Positions 11,273 to 21,442 of a stretch of DNA of 64,000 nt are shown piece by piece. Source of the DNA: Conus ventricosus (Eukaryota; Mollusca; Gastropoda; Neogastropoda; Conidae); NCBI GenBank assembly GCA_018398815.1, contig CM031607.1:89482358-89546357 (forward strand). The letters run 5' to 3'. Position numbers and translations under genes: made by a program. Within the stretch, counting starts at the first letter, position 1, and each line of letters opens with the position of its first letter. The notes beneath the pieces are model-generated. The model made no database searches. It saw only the letters and a program-made list of their open reading frames with translations, and was not told the origin of the DNA.

Positions 11273-11368
11273 AGAGAACGGGGAAACACGGATTCAAGGT
11301 CGGCCGCTCGAAACCGGTTAAGACCGGTTGAGAGCGGTGTGAGCTTGAATCCGTGTTTCCCGTTCTCT
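11273..11368. repeat. 96-nt near-perfect hairpin at the Polinton edge
   Basis: Positions 11,273-11,298 (AGAGAACGGGGAAACACGG...) pair with 11,344-11,368 (...CCGTGTTTCCCGTTCTCT) with one bulged G. Inside, CCGCTC (11,304-11,309) pairs with GAGCGG (11,332-11,337) and AACCGGT (11,312-11,318) with ACCGGTT (11,323-11,329), leaving a 4-nt apical loop. The whole unit folds on itself. It starts 25 bp after the ATPase stop. Its role is unknown: a foldback mobile element or an element terminus are possibilities. Confidence 0.75.
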
Positions 11369-11450
11369 ACAGTCGACTCTAGCCAGAGACAGAATGACGG
11401 ACGCCAGTGAAAGCCTCTCTTTCTGAGGAAGCTTGTGCCCTGATGACGCG

Positions 11451-11935
11451 TTTTTTTTTTTTTTTTTTTTTTTTTTTTTCTGTCCCAACCTCTGCGCCAC
11501 CTCAGAGCCAGTGCACCCACGCCGCTCATTCCGACACCCCGTCCACAGCCACAGCCCGGTCGGCCCCGCCACAGCCCCGGCACCGGCAATCCACAGGGAG
11601 CAGTCAATGTCAAGTCGTCAAGAGGCAACCCACCGGAGAAGACACTGCACTGCTGCCGAGTCACTTCGGTGGTGTTCAGTGGCGCCTGTTCTGTCTAACA
11701 TACGCAGGACACCACCTACTAAGCCCCCTTTTGACGACAATAATTGCTTAGTCGCGGAGCCGGCATGAGTGATCTCTCCCTCCAGAGGGCGCCACCACGT
11801 CCGTCCAACGACAGCCCCCATGGACTCGATACCGGTGACCCCGACGGAACCAAACCAACGTCACAGACATGGAGAGGACATCGAAACTGAGGTCACCATA
11901 AGAGCAGGGCATGAAGGGCCACATAATTTGAGACA
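11451..11935 (-). mobile_element. 3' end of a poly(A)-tailed retroelement
   Basis: On the minus strand a GC-rich non-coding sequence ends at a run of about 29 A (the T run at 11,451-11,479). The orientation and poly(A) mark a retrotransposed 3' end. No protein domain is recognised, and reading frames across it are interrupted. The 5' end is unclear and may continue into the adjacent SINE. Confidence 0.5.
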
Positions 11936-12313
11936 TTTTTTTTTAATGCTGATAGATGAGGATGAGGATGATTAAGATGATGCTACGGGATTTCATTTCG
12001 GTCTGAGACTACATGACAGGGCTGTACTCTATGCTTCCTTTCATAATATATCCCGGCGTCAACCAGGCCCGAGAGATACATGCACCTGCAGTGTTGGTCA
12101 GGAAATTTGAGCAAACACTCTCAGAAACGCATCCATTAAGTGGATGAAGCTCGACTGTGTGGTCCCAGTCTTCCCAACTGAGCCCGCAGCAAACTCAACT
12201 CTGGGTATGAGCCAGTCGGGGCAGAAAAAACCCACATGACTTCTGATGGGATTCGAACCCACGACCTCCCAGCCGGGAGTCCGCGACGCTAACCACTTCG
12301 CCACGGCGGCTGG
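11936..12313 (-). mobile_element. tRNA-derived SINE
   Basis: Read on the minus strand, the element starts GCCGCCGTGGCGAAGTGG. A perfect A box, TGGCGAAGTGG (12,293-12,303), and a B box, GGTTCGAATCC (12,249-12,259), form an internal RNA polymerase III promoter with tRNA-like spacing. About 230 bp of tRNA-unrelated body follow, then a degenerate (ATC)n tail and A9. Copy C of the downstream block lacks it at the equivalent point, so it is either a private insertion or marks the edge of the duplicated block. Confidence 0.8.
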
Positions 12314-15300
12314 TGCGATGACGCGAATCTTGACTGACAAAATGGTCACACGCACTGGATATTGGAATGTGAGAACCCTGTTCCAGTCATCAAAGTTGGC
12401 ACAAGTCATTGAGGATACGAAGGCCTACAGAGTCAACATCTAAGGTCTTAGCCAAACTCGTTGGGCAGAGTCAGGGGTGACATGACCATCCTGTTTTAAG
12501 ATCGTCAGAACAGCATCCGCCGTGACGGCGTGGCTTTTATCCTCGAGAGACAAGCTTGCAGTGCGTTAGAAAAGTGGACGCCAGTTAACGAGGGCCTCTT
12601 GATAGCTCGATTCATCATGTCGCACGCCAAGGTCACTACCATCCAATGCTATGCCCAAAATTGACCGTGATAATGTAATGTAATGTAAAAGGATATTTAT
12701 AGAGCGCTTTACCTCGCAAGAGCCCAAAGTGCATATTACAGAAAAACATGATAAAAATTATAATTCTAATTCAAAGCGCGCGCATACACACACACACACA
12801 CTGCCGGGGGTGGGTGGGTGGGACTCTCACACGCAGACAGACACAGGAGCGCGTTCAACACCAGCAAACACGCGCCCCAGTGGTAACTGTATATCGTTAA
12901 TCAGTCCGAGGGAAAAGATGTGTCTTTAGGGAGGTTTTAAAGTCTCTAAAGAGTCCGTGTTACGCAATGAAGAAGGGAGACTATTCCACAGAGCAGGTGC
13001 CTGGTAAGAGAAAGATCGTTGGCCTGAAGTTTTCAGGCGAGCAGAGGGAAGCCGAAGCAGACGAGAATCGGTGGATGAGCGTAAGTTGCGAGACGGAACA
13101 TAGAGATGGAGGAGGTCAGAGAGGTAGGAGGGAGCCAGATTATCAGTGATTTGAAAACCACGAGGAGAACTTTAAACTCAATGCGAGACTGAATTGGGAG
13201 CCAGTGTAAGGAAGACAGAATTGGTGATATGTGATCAGATCTAGAGGAGCGGGAGATCAGATGGGGGCATTGTTCTGAACTTTTTGAAGTTTAGAGATGA
13301 GCGTTAAGGGACAACCGGCAAGGAGGGAGTTACAATAGTCGAGCCGAGACAGGACAAAAGCACAGATTAGAGTCTTCAGAGCATTTTGAGTAAGGAAGCG
13401 GCGAACTGAGCTCATTCTACGAAGTTCAAGGTAGCAGGACTTGCACACATTAGAGATATGTTGTTTGAAAGAGAGAGTTTGGTCGAGTGAAACGCCGAGG
13501 TTACGAACAGACACTGATAGATTTATTTCATTTCCATCAACATTTATAGAACTAGGGAGAGAATGAGTTCTAATAGTGTGTTTCGAAGCAATGAGGATTA
13601 TTTCAGTTTTGTCTGCGTTAAGTTGTAGCTTGTTATTGTGCATCCATGATTTAACATCGGTAATGCATGCTTGAGAAGAGGAGATTATTTCATGAAGCTG
13701 ACTGATATGGGCAGAGATATACAGCTGGTTGTCATCTGAAAAGCTATGGTGAAGGAGACTTCAAGACTTGGCAGCTTCAAGACTTGGTTGAAAAATTGCC
13801 ATGACATGATATCGTGTTGATCATGGGCGACTTGAATGCACAGATTGGATAGGATCGGTCTGGCTTTGAATATGTCCTTGGTCCACATGGGTATGGCAAG
13901 AGAATTGATAATGACGAACAGTTTCTGCAGTTCTGCGCAATGAACAACATGAAAATTGGGCCGTCACTATTCCAGCATAATGATATTCACAAGATCACAT
14001 GGATATCAAATGATCACAGGACTCAGACTCAGATGCACCAAAATATCGATTGGGCCAAGATGGAGAACACTATGTCTGCAAGATGTACGCTTTTATCATG
14101 GAGCAGGCGTGTGCGGTGACCATCATTTGGTGATGGCAAAACTAAAGATCAAGCTCAAGAGAAGGAAAGAAGAAAGAGACTCAGTCCAAGAGATACGATA
14201 CAAACACTTCAACCGCTACAGAGGCCCAGTTCTAAGTTTCCTGAGCAACAGGTGTTCAATCCTAACTGAAACAACGCCAGGATCGACAGAATGGTGGAAG
14301 GAGATGAAGAGTGGCATGGCAACAGCTGGAAAAGAAATCCTAGGGTTTAAGAAGCGACTGTGGGGATCCTGGATCAGTAATGGGACATGGAAATTGATAG
14401 CAGATAGGAAAGAACTCCCCCAGAAGAGATAACTGCTCCTCAGACCAAGCAGCGTATTGCCAGGAAAACATCGAGGAGGACAGGCAGAAATGCCCAGATA
14501 GATAAAAGGGATTGGCTGGACAAGCAAGCGGCAGATGTCGAAGAAGCTGCCAAGTGCAACGACATGAAGCTTCTACCAGATCGCAAAGAAGACAACTGGT
14601 ACTGGAGGACTGGCTCTGGCCTGTGAGGGCAAATATGGCACACTTCTGTCAAGAGGCGAGGACAAACTTGCGAGATGGACCAAGCTCTTCAAGAAGTTCT
14701 TAACAGACTGAAGCCACCCACATCAGCTGAGGTGGAAGACCCATCACTGCTACCCCAATCAACACTGATGACTTCACTGAAGAGGAGATCAGAACTGCCA
14801 TCAAGACATTACAGACAAATAAGTCCCGTGGTTCGATTGAATAAGAGCGGAAATGCTGTGGTGGTGGTAACCATATCGTGTCTGGGATTGCAGCTCTGTA
14901 ACCAGGTTTGGAATTTTGGCGTTTGTCCCAGAGGATTGGAAGAATGGCGCAGTCGTTTATATCCCCAAAAAGGCAACCTCTGAGACTGCGACAACTGGAG
15001 AGGAGTAACTCTACTGGCAACACCAGGGAAAGTGTACTGCCATGTCATCCTCAACTGTGTGATGCAGTGGACAATGAGCTCAGGGAACAACAAGCAGGCT
15101 TCCGCCCGAAATGATCTCTTACGGTGTAGATCTTCACACTAAGACAGATCATCGAAAAGTGTGCAGAGCACCAAGTTTTCCCCAGCTTCATTGACATCAC
15201 CAAAGCATTTGACAGTGTCCCAGACCATCATTTTGGAAGTCATGAAATCTTACGGCATTCAAAAGAAAGTTGTGTCGGCCATGGAGCAGATTTACATAAA

Positions 15301-16263
15301 CTCCAAGTTCATTGTCAGGACAGGAGATGGCTACAGTGACTGGTTGAAGTGTCCACCCCGGGTAAGGAAAGGCTGTATCCTCTCCTCTCTACTCTTTGCA
15401 CTTGCCATTGACTGGGTTTTGAAACATGCAACCCAGGGAAAGGGAAACAAGTGGACAGAAGGAAACATCCTCTTAGATCTGGATTTTGCTGATGGCATTG
15501 CCACTCTGCAAGCACTACTCAAGCTCTGCAGGTGCTTATGGACAATATCAGCAAGTTTGCAGGCAACATCGGCCTATTTGTCAGTGCCAAAAAGACTGTA
15601 AACATGCTGACCGGTAAACACTAAGTGCCTACAGAAGTTTTCATCGACCAAACGCAAGTGGAAGCAATTGAGAACGTCACATATCTAGGCAGCTTCATCA
15701 ACAGCGCCAATGACCTCGACCATGAACTGAAGTGTCAAATTGGGGAAAGCAACATCAGCATTTAATCAGCTGAACAAAATATGGAACAGCAAGAAAATTT
15801 CCTTGAATCAAATTGAAATGTTATGACTCTAGTGTGATTTCCACGCTGCTATGTGGCTGTGAAACCTGGCAACTGAATACCACCCGGGAGAAGAAACTCG
15901 ATGCTTTTGACAGTACGTTTCTCAATAAGAGCTTGGGCATCAAATGGTCAGACTGTATATAAAATGAAGAGGTCAAGGAAAGGTCCAAACAGCTCCCGTG
16001 TCAACCATCATCTGCAGACGGAGCTTCCGTTGGCTGGGTCATGTCTTGAGATTACCATTATTAAGACCCGCAAACCTTGCCATTAAATGGACCCTAGCAG
16101 GCCAAAGAAAAAGTGGACGATCCAGGATGAGCTGGCGACAGACAGTTGGGAGAAACCTCGACTTGTTGACAGAGGATGGGGTGACACCAGCAGACTGGCT
16201 GAGGACCGTGCACAGAGGAGGGCCTTGACTGCCTCATGCTCCGGAAGACATAGGAGCGTCTAG
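12314..16263 (+). pseudogene. LINE-alpha, copy A: non-LTR retrotransposon with APE endonuclease, reverse transcriptase and C-terminal region, broken
   Basis: The N-terminal apurinic endonuclease start is visible as YWNVRTLFQSSKLAQVIEDTK (12,360-12,430) with LSQTRWAESG in another frame. RT blocks include LREQQAGFRPK (15,080-15,110), RVRKGCILSSLLFALAIDWVLKHAT (15,361-15,435) and an active-site region LDFADGIATL (15,479-15,508). The last Asp of the usual FADD is Gly (GGC at 15,494-15,496). The C-terminal WLGHVL and QRKSGRSRMSWRQTVGR blocks (16,020-16,150) are typical of the end of such ORF2 proteins. A nested L2/CR1-like insertion splits it at about 12,672-13,765. Many frameshifts. The clade is not assigned with confidence (RTE-like resemblance). 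Confidence 0.8.
12672..13765 (-). mobile_element. Nested L2/CR1-like LINE 3' fragment
   Basis: Minus-strand ORF 13,257-13,643 carries the C-terminal RT/thumb segment: LNADKTEIILIASKH, VRNLGVSLDQTLSFKQHI and FVLSRLDYCNSLLAGCP, the classic CR1/L2 pattern. The 3' end reads GCGCTCTATAAATATCC followed by ACATTACATTACATT repeats (12,672-12,690), the short-repeat tail of L2-type LINEs. Copy C at 50,210-50,230 is continuous without it, so the insertion is private to copy A. It is 5'-truncated. Confidence 0.85.
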
Positions 16264-16773
16264 GTCTAAATAGGTAAGTAAGGGAGCCAGAGTCACCCCC
16301 CTTGTTCGTTATTTACTGTTTGCTGCTCCTTGCCTTATTTCAGATTTCCTTTCATTCCACTCCAGCCGAGGTCACCCGTATTTGGTGCTGTTCGTTTGTG
16401 TGTTCGTTTACTGTATTCAAGATTGAAAAAAGGCTGTGCCAGTCTTAAATGAAAGGTCATTTGTGTTTGTTTCTTTCTCCAGTTGTTGTTGTTGTGTGGA
16501 TGTGTCAGGTACAGGTACAGGATTTAAAGGCAAGCTTTGAACATCCTTTCTGGAGAGAATGAATCTTTGTTTTGTGTGCTGTGTGGTCGAGTCCGTCAGG
16601 TGATTCGGCATTTGTCATAATGGGAGCAAGAGTTACCCTAGTTGTTAGTTATTGCATCTTTGTGTGTTCTTCTTCATCAAGAGTGACTGAATGTGAACAT
16701 TCACTAAAAGTATGATGCATTGCATTCCTTTGTTCAGAGATATGGAGTATGCATGTGCACAATATCAAGTAAA

Positions 16774-16811
<38 letters not shown>

Positions 16812-16838
16812 CTCCTCTCTCTCTCTCTCTCTCTCTCA
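16264..16838 (+). other. LINE-alpha 3' non-coding region and (CT)n array, copy A
   Basis: About 500 bp of non-coding sequence, conserved in copies B and C, runs from the end of the LINE-alpha ORF to a (CT)n array at about 16,774-16,838. No gene is seen. The array is the left half of a microsatellite into which LINE-gamma is inserted. Confidence 0.6.
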
Positions 16839-17520
16839 TGGATGTTCATTTTCCAGGTTTCACTATTTTTTCCAAGCCAGCCATTAAATTTACTAAGAAA
16901 GGAAGAATGTCAGGTGGCATACGTCTTATCCGAAATAAATTGATGTCTTATATTCAAGAAATTAAGACAAATTCTCCAAATGTCCTTTTGTTTTTGATTG
17001 ACAAGAGTCTTTTTGATTTAACAACGGATGTTATATATGCATGTACATATGTCCCACCAGAGGGTTCACCTTATTATACTCATTTTGATATCGTTAATGG
17101 TATAAGTGCACTTGAAGAATGTCTTTTGATTGTTTGATTCGGTTTGATGACGTGTATGTGATTTTATCAGGAGATTTAAACGGTAGAACCTCCAACTGTT
17201 CTTCTGATGTTTCTGGTGACGATGGTTTATTTGGAAATCATTTCAACAGCCGTTCTGTTTATAATTGCCATGTAAGAAAATCTGCTGATAGCAACTTAAT
17301 TGTTATGGAAAATGTTTGTTAAACATGTGTACAGCGCTTGGTTTATGTATACCCAATGGCTTTTGTAATGGTGATACTGAGGGCAACTATACATATATAT
17401 CACAAACAGGAAACAGTGTTAATGATTATTTTCTAGTCTCCAAAGAATTACTGACTATTTTGTTTTCTGTTTGTGAACTGATTGTATCAGAAAGATTAGA
17501 ATCAGAACCATTTACCCGTT
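16839..17520 (+). pseudogene. LINE-gamma endonuclease (APE-type) region, frameshifted
   Basis: Successive frames show the later half of an exonuclease-endonuclease-phosphatase domain: GRMSGGIRLIRNKL (about 16,903), YACTYVPPEGSPYY (about 17,034), ILSGDLNGRTSNCSSDV (about 17,160, the GDLN block) and GNSVNDYFLVSKEL (about 17,412, equivalent to the SxxDY/H end block). These residues nick target DNA to prime reverse transcription. At least three frame changes occur. Confidence 0.75.
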
Positions 17521-17529
17521 GAGTTTTAT

Positions 17530-19240
17530 TTGAAATTGCCTGGGAGTAATAACAAGGTAAGTGTTTCCACTCCAGTGGATGAACAACAGTGTATTGAAAA
17601 ATTTGTGTGGAACTCGGATTTTGCCAATGCTTATATTAGTGCGATGCATTCAGATGAATCACAATCGTCCCTCGATCGTGCAATTAATTTGGTTGATCAT
17701 GATTGCAACGATGCTTTGAACATGTTTAATGAATGTATCAAAAAACAAGCAAGTTGTATGAAAAAGAATATCTGGTTGTCAAAGGGTGATAAAAATGACT
17801 GGTATGATAAGGAATGCATATAAGCAAGATTAGAGCAAAATGTTTGCTCTCAATATTCAGGAAGACAAGGGATGAAAGTGATAGTGATGCTTACTGTATT
17901 GCACGAAGGGAATATAAGAGTATGTTGAAAAGGAAAGAAAAACAGTATAATGATATGTTATTGGAAAAAACTTGTTTCAACAGTAAACAACCAAAGAGAG
18001 TTTTGGAAAACTGTTAAAAATATATCCTTTAAACGTAAACAAGTTCATAGTAATTTAAGTGTGGATGATTGGTATAAGCATTTTAAAGACCTACTTGAAA
18101 GAGATGAATTCACAGACATAGCTATTATAGATAATGATGTAGAACTTGTGTATGAAAACGAAGAAGAAAGCAGAGCTATGAATCGGCCCATATCAAGAGA
18201 AGAAGTAATGCTTGCATACGACAATTGAAAAATGGTAAAGCTGCAGGACCAGATGGGGTTATAGGGGAAATGCTAAAATTTGCAGGGACTCGATCAGTTG
18301 ATTTTTTTGTAAAATATTTTAATGCATGTTTGACAAGGGTGTTTTCCCAGACAACTGGACAGACTCTATTGTACTTCCTTTATTTAAAAAGGGTGATGTG
18401 AATAACCCTAACAATTATAGAGGCATATCTTTGTGTGACATTAGCAGTAAAATGTATAGTGCAGTTATAAATAACAGACTTCAAGAATGGATAGAAGAAT
18501 ATAATTTGACGGTGAACACCAAGCGGGTTTTAAAAGAGGGTATTCTACAGTTGACCATATGTTTACTTTATTGGCATTAATACAAAAACAGTTTTGTTTA
18601 AACCGCAAACTATACGTTGCCTTCATTGATTTTGAAAAGGCATTTTGATTCTATAGAAAGGAACTTGTTATGGCCGATACTTTTGAAAAATGGAATTAAA
18701 GGCAAACTATATAAATCTATTCGTAGTATGTACATGAATGTAAAAGCTAGGGTCAGATGTGGCGCTAAACTGACGGAATACATCAAATGTACTCGTAGGG
18801 TAAAACAAGGTGATGTTTGCAGCCCTATACTGTTTTCTTTATTTATCAATGAATTAGCACTAGAAGTGATAAGAGGAGGCAGACATGGTGCAACCTTTAC
18901 ACACGATTACTTTGAGCTGTTTATTTTATTACTGGCTGATGATGTGGCATTAGTGGCTGAAACGGTTATTGGCCTGCAGACACAGATCAATAGTCTGTGG
19001 TCGTGCAACGGCAGCGTTACACCTGAAGGTGAATATGAACAAAAGTAATGTCGTTGTGTTTAGGAAAGGTGGTTATTTATCTGCTAGTGAGAAATGGACT
19101 TATAATGGAATAATCATGCCTGTTGTAAATGCGTACAAATATCTAGGAATTTATTTCTCTAATGCTGAACAATTAAGTAGTGGGGGAAAACAAGTGCAGG
19201 CTAACAATTCTTCAGTCGTTATAGTAATGACTTGACAAAG
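17530..19240 (+). pseudogene. LINE-gamma linker and reverse transcriptase region, frameshifted
   Basis: After a charged linker (17,530-18,150), RT block 1 is VFPDNWTDSIVLPLFKKGD (18,340-18,400), followed by NNYRGISLCDISSKMYSAVI. Palm residues include LYVAFIDFEKAF split across frames near 18,612-18,650, CTRRVKQGDVCSPILFSLFINEL (18,790-18,860) and an active site LLLADDVALVAET (18,925-18,965) in which both Asp residues are present. The thumb-region block YLGIYFS is at about 19,140. Around 19,212 the sequence enters the inserted foldback. Confidence 0.8.
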
Positions 19241-19247
19241 ATTTGAA

Positions 19248-19288
<41 letters not shown>

Positions 19289-19364
19289 AGATGAAGAAAA
19301 TGGGGAATATATTATAAATATGAGAAGCCCTTCACTAGCTGCCTGAGGGAACCATCGTAATCCC

Positions 19365-19435
19365 TCTCAAAGGCACATTTATTTGTATTGCCTGCTCCTA
19401 GGCCTTTCGTCCGCTGGATCGGACTCATCAGGGAG
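19365..19435 (-). ncRNA. Hammerhead ribozyme-like core, minus strand
   Basis: On the minus strand: CTGATGA (19,425-19,431), stem II GTCC/GGAC with an 8-nt loop, and GAAA (19,405-19,408). A GGC/GCC stem III can close over a loop (GCC at 19,372-19,374 as GGC on plus), and stem I can pair GAGA (19,365-19,368) with TCTC. It is the inverted partner of the copy at 20,036-20,107. The cleavage triplet would be the uncommon CUU, so activity is uncertain. Confidence 0.55.
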
Positions 19436-20035
19436 ACACGGCTAATTGTGTCTGTGCTCTTGGTGTCAAATAGAGACACACCACAGTCCATGATTCGTGG
19501 TGTTCTCACTACCAAGGGTTCGAAAAAAGAATCCAACAGCAGCCTCAAAGCAGCCAGTGAAGGGTAATAAAATGGAACAAAACAAAAGTGTGGAGAGGAA
19601 AAAAGTCACTGAAAAACTAAAAGCATTATTCAAACAGTATAAAATATAGGGGACAATCTTTGAGCCTATGCTTGAGGATCCATTCAAGGATGCAAGGGAG
19701 GTCAAAAGATATGGAACAGTCTGAGTGGTCAGCTCTGCTGTTCAAAAACCCAAGCATTGTGAGTGGCTAAGAATTGCACAGAACAACCTTTACTTGGATC
19801 TCCTAAGAGATGCAATCTCCCACTGATTGACCAAACAATATAATGCTGAACAATTAAGTAGTGGGGGAAAACAAGTGCAGGCTAACAATTCTTCAGTCGT
19901 TATAGTAATGACTTGACAAAGATTTGAACTGCTGTTGGATTCTTTTTTCGAACCCTTGGTAGTGAGAACACCACAGAATCATGGACTGTGGTGTGTCTCT
20001 ATTTGACACCAAGAGCACAGACACAATTAGCCGTG

Positions 20036-20107
20036 TCTCCCTGATGAGTCCGATCCAGCGGACGAAAGGCCTAGGAGCAGGCAATACAAATAAATGTGCC
20101 TTTGAGA
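20036..20107 (+). ncRNA. Hammerhead ribozyme-like core, plus strand
   Basis: Core C-U-G-A-U-G-A (20,041-20,047), stem II GUCC (20,048-20,051)/GGAC (20,060-20,063), then GAAA (20,064-20,067): all invariant core bases are present. As a type I fold, stem III is GGC (20,068-20,070) with GCC (20,098-20,100). The cleavage site would be CUU at 20,100-20,102, and stem I pairs UCUC (20,036-20,039) with GAGA (20,104-20,107) next to one C-U mismatch. Hammerheads of this kind are known in Penelope-like elements and retrozymes. Confidence 0.6.
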
Positions 20108-20182
20108 GGGATTACGATGGTTCCCTCAGGCAGCTAGTGAAGGGCTTCTCATATTTATAATATTCCCCCATTTTCTTCATCT

Positions 20183-20224
<42 letters not shown>

Positions 20225-20282
20225 TTCAAATCTTTGTCAAGTCATTACTATAACGACTGAGGAATTTATTTCTCTACGAGAA

Positions 20283-21240
20283 TTAGTTTTGTAGCAGCGT
20301 GCAATAATCTTTCTAGTCGAGCCAAGAATGCTTTGTTATGTATATTGCAAAAATTGTATAAGTTGAAAAATAACTCTCTAAACACATTTCTAAAATTATT
20401 TGACTCTCAGATTCAGCCAGTGGTTCAGTACGGTGCGGAATTATGGGGACTAGACAGTGCAGCATTACACTGTGAAAAAGTACATTTGTTTGGACTCAAA
20501 CGATTCTTAGGCGTCGACATACGAACACCAAACGATCTGATATATGGAGAAACGAACAGATATCCTATATACATAAATTCTGCTTTAAAATGTATTAAGT
20601 TTTGGTTAAAACTAACTAGAATGGATGAGCATAGATTACCATATAAGGCATATCGTATGTTGTATGATTTGGACGAACGTGACAAAAGAAACTGGGCCTC
20701 AAATGTTCGTTGTAAATTATATATGTATGGGTTTGGTTATGTCTGGCTGAACCAAGGTGTTGATGCAATTGATAATTTTCTTCGGATTTTTAGAGATAGA
20801 CTGATTGCATGCAGATGGCAAGAATGGAATTATCATGTGAGTAATAGCGAAAGATTTAACGTGTATAGATCTTTTTGCACTGCGCCTAATGTTAAAACCT
20901 ATTTATTGTTGAATCTGGACAGGCATTTAAAATACGTAACTTCTAGATTCAGACTCGGTGTTTCTAAAATTGCAGTGCACTATTATCGTCACCGACCCAT
21001 TGCAATGCAGATCTATTATGCCAACTCTGCAAAGAGGATATAGAAAATGAAGTTCATTTTGTGTTATGTTGTCCTGTCCTGCAAAAACTAAGAGCTCAGT
21101 ATATACCTTTGAAGTATTATAAAGTCCCAAATCACTTCAGATTAGCACTTCTTTTGGCGTGTACTTGTGAACAAACAGTCAGAAATTTGTCGATTTATCT
21201 TTTTAAAGCGTTCAAACTGCGGTCTTGTATGATATCTTAG
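20283..21240 (+). pseudogene. LINE-gamma C-terminal domain with CCHC-type knuckle
   Basis: The longest clean frame of the element (20,333-21,043, 236 residues) reads QPVVQYGAELWGLDSAAL, EKVHLFGLKRFLGVDIRTPND and WLNQGVDAIDNFLRIFRDR. In the next frame (about 21,020-21,090) is CQLCKEDIENEVHFVLCCPV, a C-x2-C-x8-H-x4-C knuckle typical of the ORF2 C-terminus of many LINEs. The stop is near 21,238. Intactness over 700 bp contrasts with the broken upstream part and suggests a fairly recent insertion. Confidence 0.75.
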
Positions 21241-21373
21241 AATAGGTTATGTACACATATTGGTTATGTCTGTGTGTATCCTTAGGGTGCTTTTGTGATT
21301 GTACTTGCTAGCACCCCTTCATGAGGGGCAATGGCCTAATCATGAATAAATTATCTTGAGTCTTGAGTCTTGA

Positions 21374-21376
<3 letters not shown>

Positions 21377-21441
<65 letters not shown>

Positions 21442-21442
21442 T
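21377..21442. repeat. (CT)n microsatellite, right flank of LINE-gamma
   Basis: Almost pure CT dinucleotides. Together with the array at about 16,774-16,838 it forms the split target of LINE-gamma and corresponds to the AC/CT/TCTG arrays in copies B (about 45,640-45,800) and C (about 53,258-53,446). Confidence 0.9.

Larger units (their letters stand above)
19212..20262. mobile_element. Foldback insertion in LINE-gamma: inverted 332-bp arms around a 387-bp loop
   Basis: The left arm (19,212-19,543) and the right arm (19,931-20,262) are near-perfect inverted copies. Each contains a homopolymer (A run at about 19,252-19,282, T run at about 20,189-20,220) and a hammerhead-type core. The loop contains unique sequence plus a second direct copy of about 90 bp of LINE-gamma (19,163-19,250 repeated at 19,842-19,930). 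The duplicated LINE sequence resembles target-side rearrangement during insertion. It could be an inverted Penelope-like or retrozyme-like insertion, or an assembly foldback. Confidence 0.7.
16839..21376 (+). mobile_element. LINE-gamma: 4.5-kb non-LTR retrotransposon inserted in a (CT)n microsatellite
   Basis: The element begins at ATGGATGTTCATTTTCC directly after (CT)n and ends with a 3' tail of TCTTGAG repeats (about 21,353-21,376) directly before another (CT)n array. Copies B and C have a continuous microsatellite at this position, so it is a private insertion. It encodes an endonuclease, a reverse transcriptase and a long C-terminal domain, all frameshifted, and is itself interrupted by a foldback at 19,212-20,262. 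The 5' end lacks the start of the endonuclease and is probably truncated. Clade not assigned. Confidence 0.8.

Noticed and set aside
11245..11821. Several overlapping frames of 60-140 residues around the T run
   Set aside because: They run through the hairpin and poly(A/T) tract and have no domain; artefacts of GC-rich retroelement sequence.
12249..12313. Possible tRNA gene on the minus strand
   Set aside because: A and B boxes are perfect, but the sequence continues into a SINE body and tail, so it is the SINE head and not a free tRNA gene.
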